Below are positions 1-6,501 of a stretch of 6,531 nt of DNA, in pieces. The DNA comes from Burkholderiales bacterium (GTDB taxonomy: Bacteria > Pseudomonadota > Gammaproteobacteria > Burkholderiales > Burkholderiaceae), in NCBI GenBank assembly GCA_903643055.1, contig CAHJWV010000031.1, forward strand, positions 1 through 6,531. Direction: 5' to 3'. The notes beneath the pieces are model-generated. The model searched no databases and had not been told where the DNA came from. It saw nothing but the letters and a program-made list of their open reading frames with translations. Position 1 is the stretch's first letter. Each line of letters opens with the position of its first letter. The translations under genes were made by a program, and so were the position numbers.

Positions 1-191
1 GGCGTGGCCAGTTCCATCTCGCGCACATAAGCGACCTGAATGCGCTCAGGCATCGCGTTCTGTGCCGCGAAGGCCTCGGCGTACGAGGCCACGCGGTCGG
101 CCACACAGCCGTGCGCCGCCACCACCGCGAGCACCAACGAGACGGCCGCCACAAGGCGGCGCGTGGACCGCCGTGTCAGGGCGCCTGCCAT
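1..191 (-). CDS. N-terminal part of a membrane-anchored or exported protein (possibly DUF3108 family), cut by the window edge
   Basis: Reading leftward from the ATG at 191-189, the frame stays open for 63 codons to the window edge, so the C-terminus is missing. The product starts with a basic stretch (MAGALTRRSTRR), then a hydrophobic segment at about residues 13-28 (LVAAVSLVLAVVAAHG), then a more polar part containing RIQVAYVREMELATP. This looks like a signal anchor or signal peptide, with the rest of the protein in the periplasm. A cysteine at residue 29 follows AHG, which is a poor lipobox, so a lipoprotein is unlikely. The start overlaps the last 16 bases of the upstream M61 peptidase gene, stop included, which suggests translational coupling. 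From memory, Burkholderiales proteins with a DUF3108 domain have a similar anchor followed by a short 'VAYVRE'-like segment. That domain would lie outside the window, so the family is a guess; the gene itself is well supported. Confidence 0.7.
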   Translation of the reverse strand, partial: MAGALTRRSTRRLVAAVSLVLAVVAAHGCVADRVASYAEAFAAQNAMPERIQVAYVREMELAT

Positions 192-1942
192 GCCTGCCGC
201 AGCGCCTGCGCGGCTTTCAGCAGTTTGTCGGCAGAGGCTTCGAGGCTGATGGCGCCGCTGTCGGTGGCGGTCGGCACTTGCAGGTCGATGCTGCGAACGC
301 GCTGGTCGCGCACGACGAGCAGCTGCACGTCGCCCTTCGGTGGCAGCAGGCGTTGCATCTCATCGAGCCGGCGAATGCGCCATTGGTCGACCGCCAGCAC
401 TTCGTCACCGGCCGACAGCCCGGCCGCTTCGGCCACGCTGCCGCGCAACACCGAGTTCAGTTTGATGCCGCTCAACGCGCTCTCGGAAGCCCGCACGCCC
501 AGCCGCTGCGCAATGGTCGGCGACTGCGCCTTCCAGTTGACGCCGAAGCTGTTGAACAGCGCGCGCAGGGGCAGATCGTCGGTGCCGTGCACCCAGGCTT
601 TCAGTTCGGGCTGGAATGATCGGCCGCCGACCTGCTTCAGCGCCTCGGCAATGTCGGCCTCGGTGATCGGCCCACCCTGGCTGCGCTGCCACAGCAGCCG
701 CATCACGTCATCGAGCGTGCCCTTGCCTTCGCTGCGCAAGGTCAGGTCGAAGGCCAATGCGACCAGCGAACCCTTGGTGTAGTAGCTGATGGTCGAGTTC
801 GGCGTGTTCTCGTCGCTGCGGTAGTACTTGACCCAGGCATCGAAGCTGGCCTGCGCCACGCTCTGCACCTTGCGCCCTGGCATGCCGAGCACACCGCTGA
901 CGGTCTTGGCCAACAGCTTCAGGTAGCGCGGCTCGTCGATCAGCCCGGCGCGGCGCAGCACCAGGTCGTCGTAGTACGAGGTAAAACCTTCGAAGAACCA
1001 CAGCAGCTCGGTGTAGTTCTCCTGCGTGTAGTCGTAGCGCCGGAACTCGCCGGGGCGCAGCTGCTTGACGTTCCAGGTATGGAAATACTCGTGGCTGATC
1101 AGCCCGAGCAAAGTCACGTAGCCTTCGCTCGACTCGCTGCGCCCGCGCTGCGGCAGGTCGCGCCGCGCCGCAATCAGCGCGGTGCTGGCGCGGTGCTCGA
1201 GGCCGCCATAGCCATCGTCGACGGCATTGAGCATGAACACATAGCGCTTGAAGAAGGGCTTGCCGGAGCCGGCCACGCCCTTGCGCGGCGCCCCATGCCA
1301 GAAAGCGATCTCGGTCTCGCAGATGCGCTTGGCATCGGCCAGCAGCCGCTCGCCATCGAAGTCGGGCAGCGCACCGGCCACGACAAACTCATGCGGCACA
1401 CCCGCCGCCTTGAACTCGCCGCGCCAGAAGCTACCCAGCTCCACCGGATGGTCGACCAGCTCGTCGTAATCAGCGGCTTCGTAGCGGCCCTGGCCGCGCG
1501 CATCGACCTTCAGCGCCGGCAGCGAGGTGGCGACCTGCCATGCACGCGGCAGGCCGCGCAGTTCCATTTGATGCGGCTCGGCCTCGCGGCCATGCACGCG
1601 CAGGAAGACGCCGGTGCCGTTGAAGAAGCCGCGGTTGACATCGAGAAACGCCGCCCGCACCGAGGTGTCGAAGGCGTAGACGAGATAGCTCACCGACAGC
1701 GCGGCCTGGCCGCTGCAATCGGCGACCCAGTTGGCTTTGTCGAGCTGGCGCAACGGGATGCTGCGGCTGCCTTGCCGGGCTTCCAGGCCCGACAGGTGGC
1801 GGGCGAATTCACGCACCAGGTAGCTGCCAGGAATCCACACCGGCAGGCTGAGCTGCTGCTGGGTTTCAGGCTGGGGAACCGTCAGCGTCACGCGGAAGAG
1901 ATGGGCGTGCGCGTCGGCAATGTCGAGTCGATAAGAAATCAT
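176..1942 (-). CDS. M61 family metallopeptidase (glycyl aminopeptidase-like) with C-terminal PDZ domain
   Basis: The 588-residue product has the layout of the M61 family, zinc aminopeptidases typified by the glycyl aminopeptidase of Sphingomonas. Residues about 2-165 form the beta-rich N-terminal domain (PVWIPGSYLVREFARHL at 34-50). The catalytic domain carries the zinc motif HEYFH at 284-288 (His284 and His288 bind zinc, Glu285 is catalytic), followed by WNVKQLRP. WFFEGFTSYYDD at 315-326 supplies the likely third ligand, Glu318. Residues about 490-560 form a PDZ domain (SVLRGSVAEAAGLSAGDEVL). All expected catalytic residues are present, so the enzyme is probably active, with a preference for N-terminal Gly or Ala by family analogy. 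No signal peptide is visible, so it is probably cytoplasmic. The chosen start gives MISYRLDIADAHAHLFRVTL, which fits the family N-terminus, although no Shine-Dalgarno sequence is clear before it. The gene lies 107 bases after dsbC and overlaps the next gene. The physiological substrate is unknown. Confidence 0.93.
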   Translation of the reverse strand: MISYRLDIADAHAHLFRVTLTVPQPETQQQLSLPVWIPGSYLVREFARHLSGLEARQGSRSIPLRQLDKANWVADCSGQAALSVSYLVYAFDTSVRAAFLDVNRGFFNGTGVFLRVHGREAEPHQMELRGLPRAWQVATSLPALKVDARGQGRYEAADYDELVDHPVELGSFWRGEFKAAGVPHEFVVAGALPDFDGERLLADAKRICETEIAFWHGAPRKGVAGSGKPFFKRYVFMLNAVDDGYGGLEHRASTALIAARRDLPQRGRSESSEGYVTLLGLISHEYFHTWNVKQLRPGEFRRYDYTQENYTELLWFFEGFTSYYDDLVLRRAGLIDEPRYLKLLAKTVSGVLGMPGRKVQSVAQASFDAWVKYYRSDENTPNSTISYYTKGSLVALAFDLTLRSEGKGTLDDVMRLLWQRSQGGPITEADIAEALKQVGGRSFQPELKAWVHGTDDLPLRALFNSFGVNWKAQSPTIAQRLGVRASESALSGIKLNSVLRGSVAEAAGLSAGDEVLAVDQWRIRRLDEMQRLLPPKGDVQLLVVRDQRVRSIDLQVPTATDSGAISLEASADKLLKAAQALRQAWQAP

Positions 1943-2034
1943 CAGCGGCCAGGCAGTAGAGGCGATCTGCGATTGTCGCCCCCACGGCCCGGACTGCGCT
2001 ATGACTGTGGCAAGAAACGCATCAGAGCCTGGTG

Positions 2035-2062
2035 ATCAAGGCTTGGTCATCAAGGCTTGGTG
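2035..2062. repeat. 14-base tandem duplication across the dsbC stop codon
   Basis: The plus strand reads atcaaggcttggtc at 2035-2048, immediately followed by atcaaggcttggtg at 2049-2062. The two copies differ only at the last base. The second copy contains the last codons and the TGA stop of dsbC (2052-2050 on the minus strand), and the first lies just beyond the gene. The 14-base step shifts the frame, so the duplication does not extend the protein. It looks like a slippage or small-duplication event; no regulatory role is evident. Confidence 0.85.
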
Positions 2063-2820
2063 TTGGTCGCGTTGCCGTTGCTGGCGGCCACGAGCATCTT
2101 CTCGATCTGCTCGGCGGGCAAGGCGCCGGGGTTGCGTGTGCCGTCGGCAAAGATCAGCGCCGGCGTGCCGTTCAGGCGGTACTTGCGGCCGAAGGCGACG
2201 TTGCGCTCGATCGGGGCCGCGTCACAGCTGGTGCCCATGTTGCGCACCGGGGTCTTGTTTTCGAGCATCCAGCCGAGCCACGCCTTGGCCTGGTCTTTCG
2301 AGCACCAGATGGCGGCCGATTTCTGCGGTGAATCGCCGCCCAGGATCGGCATCAGGAAGGTGTAGACCGTCACGTCCTTGATCTTTTGCAGGTCGGCTTC
2401 GAAGCGGCGGCAGTAGCCGCAGTTCGGGTCGGCGAACACCGCCAGGCGGCGTGCGCCGGTGCCGTTTTTCCACACGATCGCGTCTTTCAGCGGCAGTGCG
2501 TCGAAGTCAATCGCGGTCAGCTTGCTGATGCGGGCCTCGGTCAGGTTGATGCGGCTGCGGGTGTCGACCACCGTGCCTTGAATCAGGTGGTTGCCGGATT
2601 CGTCGGTGTAGACCACCTCGGAGCCGATGCGCACTTCGAAGATGCCGGGAATCGGGGTTTTGCTAACTTCATCGATCGGCGGCAGGTTGCTCAGGCGCTC
2701 GGCGAGATTTTTGCGAATCTGCGCTTCATCGGCCGAGGCGGCCTGGGCCATCAATGCGATGGCCAGGGCCAGCAAGGTGCGGCCTTTGAAGCCCGGGGTA
2801 GAACGGATGGCAGGGGACAT
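2050..2820 (-). CDS. dsbC: Periplasmic disulfide isomerase DsbC
   Basis: The 256-residue product is a DsbC-type thiol:disulfide isomerase, which reshuffles wrong disulfides in periplasmic proteins and is kept reduced by DsbD in the classical pathway. A signal peptide is clear: basic residues up to Arg14, a hydrophobic core (LLALAIALMAQ, 16-26), and a likely cut after ASA at residue 30. Residues about 31-100 match the dimerisation domain (GIFEVRIGSEVVYTDESG). The thioredoxin-fold domain follows, with active site CGYC at 134-137 inside FADPNCGYCRRFE, a cis-proline loop GTPAL at 218-222, and a second cysteine pair, Cys173 and Cys199, matching the structural disulfide of Escherichia coli DsbC. 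These are the only cysteines. The length is slightly above the roughly 236 residues of the E. coli precursor, mainly from the longer N-terminal region and a polar tail. The gene starts 9 bases after the monooxygenase stop, so the two are probably co-transcribed; the ribosome binding site is weak. Confidence 0.95.
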   Translation of the reverse strand: MSPAIRSTPGFKGRTLLALAIALMAQAASADEAQIRKNLAERLSNLPPIDEVSKTPIPGIFEVRIGSEVVYTDESGNHLIQGTVVDTRSRINLTEARISKLTAIDFDALPLKDAIVWKNGTGARRLAVFADPNCGYCRRFEADLQKIKDVTVYTFLMPILGGDSPQKSAAIWCSKDQAKAWLGWMLENKTPVRNMGTSCDAAPIERNVAFGRKYRLNGTPALIFADGTRNPGALPAEQIEKMLVAASNGNATNTKP

Positions 2821-2829
2821 GGTGGTCTT

Positions 2830-3972
2830 TCAGGAGCCGAGCGCGCGGGCGGTCAACCAGCGCTTGAGCGGCGGGAGGTGATTGAGAAGAGTCAGGCCTC
2901 GATTGCGAAGTTCCCGGACTGTGGGCTGCTGACCGGAGAAAAGCCGTAACAGGCCGTCAGTGATGTCACCCATGGCTTGCGTGGGCAGCAATCGATCGCG
3001 TTCATAACGGCGCAGCAACCGGGCATCTGACAACGCACGCCAAGGCTCGCGCTGGGCAATCACCGAGTTCAGCGCCGCCACGTCGGCCAGACCCAGGTTC
3101 AAGCCCTGGCCGGCCAGCGGGTGCACCACATGCGCAGCGTCGCCGAGCAGCACCCAGCCGGGGCCGCACCAGGCCTGCGCCCGCGCTCGCATCAGCGGCC
3201 AACTGGCCCGCTCGCTGCGCAGGCTCAAGGCGCCCAGCGTGCCGCCAGTGGCCTCGGTCAGCGCTTGCTGGAACGCCGTGTCATCGAGTGCCAGCAATTC
3301 GGCCGCGCGGTCTTCGGGCAATGACCACACCAGCGCATGCGAATGCGCCGGCTCGGGTGAATCAAAAGGCAGCAAGGCCAGCACGTCGGGCGAGCGGAAC
3401 CATTGCCGCGCGGTGTTCTGATGCGGGGCTTCGCTGACGAGCCGCGCCGCGATCGCCCGGTGGCCGTAGTCGACACGATCCCAGGTGATGCCCAAGGCCT
3501 CACGCCCGGCCGAGGCCTTGCCTTCGCACAGCGCCAGCAGCGTGGCTTCCACCGGCTGGCTGACCACGGTCACGTGGGGCGCAAACCTGACCGCTGCGGC
3601 CAGCGATTGCTCCAGCACCGTGGCGTCGGTGATCCAGGCCAATTCGCCGACCCGCTGTTGCCAGGCCGAGAAGGCCAGCGTGCCGGCGCCGCCGTCACCA
3701 GCGGCCGATCCGCCTTGCGCACCGGCGGCGCGATCGCCTTCGATGCGCATGTCATAAACCGCGGTCGCCGCATGGGCAGGCAAGGCCTCCCAAACCTTCA
3801 GCCCGCGCAGCAGCGCCACCGAGGCGGCATTCAGCGCATAGGCGCGCACATCGGCCGGCCGCGCCGAGGCGTCAGCCACCAGTGCGACCTGCAAACCCTG
3901 TCGCGCCAGCGACAGCGCCAGACTCTGGCCCACCACCCCTGCACCGCGCACGCACACATCGAAGCGTTTCAT
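2830..3972 (-). CDS. FAD-dependent monooxygenase of the UbiH/UbiF/COQ6 family (probable ubiquinone-biosynthesis hydroxylase)
   Basis: This 380-residue flavoprotein belongs to the aromatic hydroxylase family that hydroxylates the ubiquinone ring. The N-terminal Rossmann motif is GAGVVG at 10-15, with an acidic residue (Asp34) after the second strand and the family-typical DVRAYALNAASVALL at 41-55. The C-terminal FAD motif is intact: GWVLLGDAAHVVHPLAGQG at 272-290, followed by LNLGLAD. The middle motif, usually GADGxxS in this family, reads ALCEGKASAGRE at 147-158, so the aspartate position holds glutamate. QWFRSPDVLALLPF at 190-203 matches the usual substrate-domain strand. A Gly/Ala-rich stretch at about 80-99 (RAAGAQGGSAAGDGGAGTLA) looks like a lineage-specific loop. 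There is no signal peptide; relatives work at the inner face of the inner membrane. Which ring position is modified (UbiH, UbiF, UbiI, UbiL or UbiM type) cannot be read from the sequence, so no symbol is given. It is the first gene of the leftward group. Confidence 0.9.
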   Translation of the reverse strand: MKRFDVCVRGAGVVGQSLALSLARQGLQVALVADASARPADVRAYALNAASVALLRGLKVWEALPAHAATAVYDMRIEGDRAAGAQGGSAAGDGGAGTLAFSAWQQRVGELAWITDATVLEQSLAAAVRFAPHVTVVSQPVEATLLALCEGKASAGREALGITWDRVDYGHRAIAARLVSEAPHQNTARQWFRSPDVLALLPFDSPEPAHSHALVWSLPEDRAAELLALDDTAFQQALTEATGGTLGALSLRSERASWPLMRARAQAWCGPGWVLLGDAAHVVHPLAGQGLNLGLADVAALNSVIAQREPWRALSDARLLRRYERDRLLPTQAMGDITDGLLRLFSGQQPTVRELRNRGLTLLNHLPPLKRWLTARALGS

Positions 3973-3980
3973 AGCATTTC

Positions 3981-4008
3981 ATTGTAGAGACGCAATGCCC
4001 CGAGGCAT
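3981..4008 (-). promoter_or_regulatory. Candidate promoter of the monooxygenase-dsbC group, possibly giving a leaderless mRNA
   Basis: The minus strand has TACAAT at 3986-3981, five of six matches to the sigma-70 -10 box. With a 16-base spacer the -35 position (4008-4003) reads ATGCCT, only three of six matches. The -10 box ends 8 bases before the ATG at 3972-3970, so a transcript starting 6-7 bases downstream would have almost no leader. No Shine-Dalgarno sequence precedes this ATG, which fits leaderless translation. The weak -35 box leaves the call tentative. Confidence 0.4.
3995..4008. repeat. Inverted repeat ATGCC-4-GGCAT in the divergent intergenic region
   Basis: ATGCC (3995-3999) and GGCAT (4004-4008) are perfect 5-base inverted arms around the loop CCGA. 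They overlap the spacer and the weak -35 position of the candidate leftward promoter, where a repressor or activator site could sit. There is no T-run next to it, so it is not a terminator. Five-base arms can occur by chance. Confidence 0.3.
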
Positions 4009-4018
4009 GGCAGGCAGA

Positions 4019-4033
4019 ATGAAAGGCTTTCAT
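4019..4033. promoter_or_regulatory. Perfect 15-base palindrome, possible operator between divergent genes
   Basis: ATGAAAG (4019-4025), a central G (4026), and CTTTCAT (4027-4033) form a perfect dyad with 7-base arms. It lies 22 bases before the AsmA start and about 46 bases before the monooxygenase start, so a bound regulator could affect either gene. The one-base centre makes an RNA hairpin unlikely and favours a DNA-binding site, if it has a function. No known operator consensus is recognised. Confidence 0.4.
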
Positions 4034-4055
4034 CCTGTTGACGGACCTTTGGCCC

Positions 4056-6494
4056 ATGAAATCTTCCTCCTGGCTTCGAAAGCTGCTGATCGGCCTGGGC
4101 GTGCTGGTGCTGCTCATCGCCGGCACCCTCGCCTACCTCGTCGCCACCTTCGATGCCAACGCGTACAAGGGCCTGGCCATCGACTGGGTGAAGACGCACC
4201 GCGACCGGACGCTGGCGATCGACGGGCCGATCCAGCTGTCGGTTTTTCCGCGGCTGGCGGTGCAGCTGTCCCGCATCAAGCTGAGCGAGAAAGGCCGCGC
4301 CGAGACCTTCGTCTCGCTCGACGAAGCCTCGCTGTCGGTCGCGGTGCTGCCGCTGTTGCGCAAGCAGGTGGTGGTCGACCGCGTCAGCGCCAAGGGTTTG
4401 AAGCTGCGCTTCGTGCGCGATGCGCAAGGCCGATCCAACATCGATGACTTGTTGGCCCGTGTGCCGGCCGATGCGGCCACGCCCGAAGCCCCGGCGGCCG
4501 GCGGCCAGGCGCTGGGCTTCGATGTCAGCGCGATCCAGCTCGAAGCGCTTCAGCTGAGCCTGCGCGACGATCAGGCCAAGCTCGCCGGCGACATCACCTT
4601 GAATGAGTTCAGCATCGGCCGGTTGAGCGACCAGGTCGAATCACCGGTCAAGCTCGATGCGCAACTCGTGCTGACCAGCCCGGCGGTTCAAGGCCGGCTG
4701 ACCGGCGACACCCAGCTGACGCTGCAACTGGCCACCCAGTCGGTCAGCCTGCGCGACATGCAGCTGGCCTGGAAGGGCAACGTGCCCGGCGCACAAGACC
4801 TCAACGCCAAGCTGAAGGGCGCGATCGCCTATGACGGCGCGAAGGGCACGGTGCAGGCCGACGGCATCGAGCTGGGCCTGGGCGCCACCTTCGGCACGAC
4901 GCAGCTGGCCGATTCGAGCGTGGCGATCCAGCATTTCAGCTACGACCCAGCGAAAAAATCGCTCGCGCTGGCCAAGCTGATCGTCAAGCTGACCGGCACG
5001 CAAGCCGGCAACCCGCTGAATGCCGACATCGACTGGCCCGAGCTGGCCGTCAAGGGCGAGACCCTCAACGGCAGCCCGCTCAGCGGCAAGCTCGCGCTGA
5101 AGGGCCCGAACGCCATCGATGCGAGCTTCAAATCGGCCGCGCCCAGCGGCAGTTTCGAGCAGATCAAGATCCCCGGGTTCGAAGCCACGCTGAAGGCGCA
5201 AAGCGGCCCGCGTGAAGTCAGCGGCACCGTGCTGGCGAACCTGCTGCTGCAGGCCGACAAAGGCGCCATCGCGATCGATGGTTTGAATGCGCAGCTGCAA
5301 ATCAAAGAGCCTTCGTTGCAGCCACTGGCGCTGGCCATCAAAGGCAAGGCCGATGCGTCTTCGCAGGCGGCGCATTGGGCACTCAACGGCCAGATCAACA
5401 ACAACCCGTTCCACAGCGACGGCAGCGCGATCTTCGCGACCACGCCGCTGAGCCTGAAGGTCGCGGCACGCTTCGATGCGCTCGACCTGAACCGCCTGCT
5501 GCCCGAAGCTGCGGCGGCCGCATCAGCGCCTGTCAACGCGCCGCCCAGCAGCATCGACACACCGGTCGACCTGTCGGCCCTGCGCGCGCTGCAAGGGCAG
5601 TTCACGGTGCGCATCGGCCAGTTCGCTTACCAAAGCTACCGCGTCAGAGACGCGGCGTTCGACGCCAACCTCGAAGGCGGCATGCTGCGCGTGACCCAGC
5701 TCGCCGGCAAGGCCTGGGGCGGCGCGCTGAACGCCACTGCGTTTGCCGATGCGCGCGCGAGCCGCATCGCGGTGAACGCCACAGCCACCAATGTCAACGT
5801 CAACGCCTTGCTGAAAGACGTGGCCAAGAAAGACATCCTCGAAGGCACCGGCCGCGTGACGCTCGATGTCGACACCACCGGCCAAACCGTCAACGCGCTG
5901 AAGTCGGCCTTGAAGGGCAAGGCCGCCCTGCAGTTGCGCGACGGCGCCATCAAGGGCGTGAACCTCGCGAAGAGCGTGCGCCAGGCCAAGGCCACGCTGG
6001 GCCTGAAAGCCGCCGACGATCGACAAAAGGCGAGCCAGACCGAGAAGACCGACTTCTCCGAACTGACGGCCAGCTTCGTCATCACCGACGGCGTCGCGCG
6101 CAACAACGACCTCGATGCGAAAAGCCCGTTCCTGCGCCTGGGCGGCGAGGGCGCGCTCGACATCGGCAAAGGCCGCATCGACTACATCGCCCGCGCCACC
6201 GTGGCCTCAACGAGCAAGGGCCAGGACGGCGCTGACCTGTCGGCGCTGAAAGGGCTGACGATTCCCGTCAAGCTCACCGGGCCCTTCGAGGCGATCGACT
6301 GGAACATCCAGTGGTCCGCAGTCGCCGCATCGGCCTTGAAGAACGAGGTCGGTGCCAAGGCCGAAGAAAAGCTCAAGGCGCAGCTGCGCGACAAGCTCGG
6401 CCTGCCGGCGCCCGCCAGCGGCGCAAGCGGTGTCAGCCCCTCCGATGCAGCGAAAGCCAAGCTGAAGGAAAAACTGAAGGGCTTCTTCAAGTGA
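4056..6494 (+). CDS. AsmA family protein, inner-membrane-anchored and periplasmic
   Basis: The 812-residue product belongs to the AsmA family, whose members are anchored in the inner membrane with a long beta-rich periplasmic part and are tied to outer-membrane assembly and phospholipid transport between membranes. Residues 6-9 are basic (WLRK), followed by one transmembrane segment at about 10-30 (LLIGLGVLVLLIAGTLAYLV). The N-terminal AsmA signature follows: LAIDGPIQLSVFPRLAVQLS at 53-72, then the 'LDEASLSVAVLPLLRKQVVVDRV' type region at 88-110. The conserved C-terminal AsmA domain covers about 580-750, with LRDGAIKGVNLAKSVRQAK at 627-645, TDFSELTASFVITDGVARNN at 665-684, and GLTIPVKLTGPF at 733-744. 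An Ala/Pro linker lies at 484-498, and the last 45 residues are Lys/Ala-rich. The protein has no cysteine. ATG 4056 is preferred over TTG 4038, which would add six residues, because it gives a standard MKSSSWLRK anchor start. It is longer than E. coli AsmA (about 617 residues). Its exact cargo or partner is unknown. Confidence 0.9.
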   Translation: MKSSSWLRKLLIGLGVLVLLIAGTLAYLVATFDANAYKGLAIDWVKTHRDRTLAIDGPIQLSVFPRLAVQLSRIKLSEKGRAETFVSLDEASLSVAVLPLLRKQVVVDRVSAKGLKLRFVRDAQGRSNIDDLLARVPADAATPEAPAAGGQALGFDVSAIQLEALQLSLRDDQAKLAGDITLNEFSIGRLSDQVESPVKLDAQLVLTSPAVQGRLTGDTQLTLQLATQSVSLRDMQLAWKGNVPGAQDLNAKLKGAIAYDGAKGTVQADGIELGLGATFGTTQLADSSVAIQHFSYDPAKKSLALAKLIVKLTGTQAGNPLNADIDWPELAVKGETLNGSPLSGKLALKGPNAIDASFKSAAPSGSFEQIKIPGFEATLKAQSGPREVSGTVLANLLLQADKGAIAIDGLNAQLQIKEPSLQPLALAIKGKADASSQAAHWALNGQINNNPFHSDGSAIFATTPLSLKVAARFDALDLNRLLPEAAAAASAPVNAPPSSIDTPVDLSALRALQGQFTVRIGQFAYQSYRVRDAAFDANLEGGMLRVTQLAGKAWGGALNATAFADARASRIAVNATATNVNVNALLKDVAKKDILEGTGRVTLDVDTTGQTVNALKSALKGKAALQLRDGAIKGVNLAKSVRQAKATLGLKAADDRQKASQTEKTDFSELTASFVITDGVARNNDLDAKSPFLRLGGEGALDIGKGRIDYIARATVASTSKGQDGADLSALKGLTIPVKLTGPFEAIDWNIQWSAVAASALKNEVGAKAEEKLKAQLRDKLGLPAPASGASGVSPSDAAKAKLKEKLKGFFK

Positions 6495-6501
6495 GCAGCA
6501 C

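Noticed and set aside
102..116. Possible lipobox (AHGC) in the truncated left-edge protein
   Set aside because: Position -3 is Ala and -2 is His, which departs from the usual Leu at -3 and small residue at -2, so lipid attachment is not supported.
62..619. Plus-strand open frame (185 codons) near the left edge
   Set aside because: Its N-terminal part is nearly all Arg and Pro and it runs antisense to two supported minus-strand genes.
1079..2035. Long open frame (318 codons) on the plus strand, antisense to the M61 peptidase gene
   Set aside because: The opposite strand encodes a complete peptidase with all catalytic motifs. The antisense product is rich in Ala, Arg, Gln and Gly with no recognisable domain, as expected for a shadow frame in GC-rich DNA.
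1943..2049. Search for a terminator or promoter between dsbC and the peptidase gene
   Set aside because: I found no GC-rich hairpin followed by a T-run and no convincing -35/-10 pair on the minus strand, so neither read-through nor an independent promoter can be decided here.
4038..4043. TTGACG resembling a strong -35 box, and TTG as an alternative AsmA start
   Set aside because: A matching -10 box would fall after the ATG at 4056, and none close to consensus is there. The TTG start would add only six residues (MTDLWP) before a normal anchor sequence, so ATG 4056 is preferred.
4641..5414. Long open frame (257 codons) on the minus strand inside the AsmA gene
   Set aside because: The composition is Arg/Gln/Leu-rich and repetitive, no motif is visible, and it lies fully inside a well-supported AsmA coding sequence.
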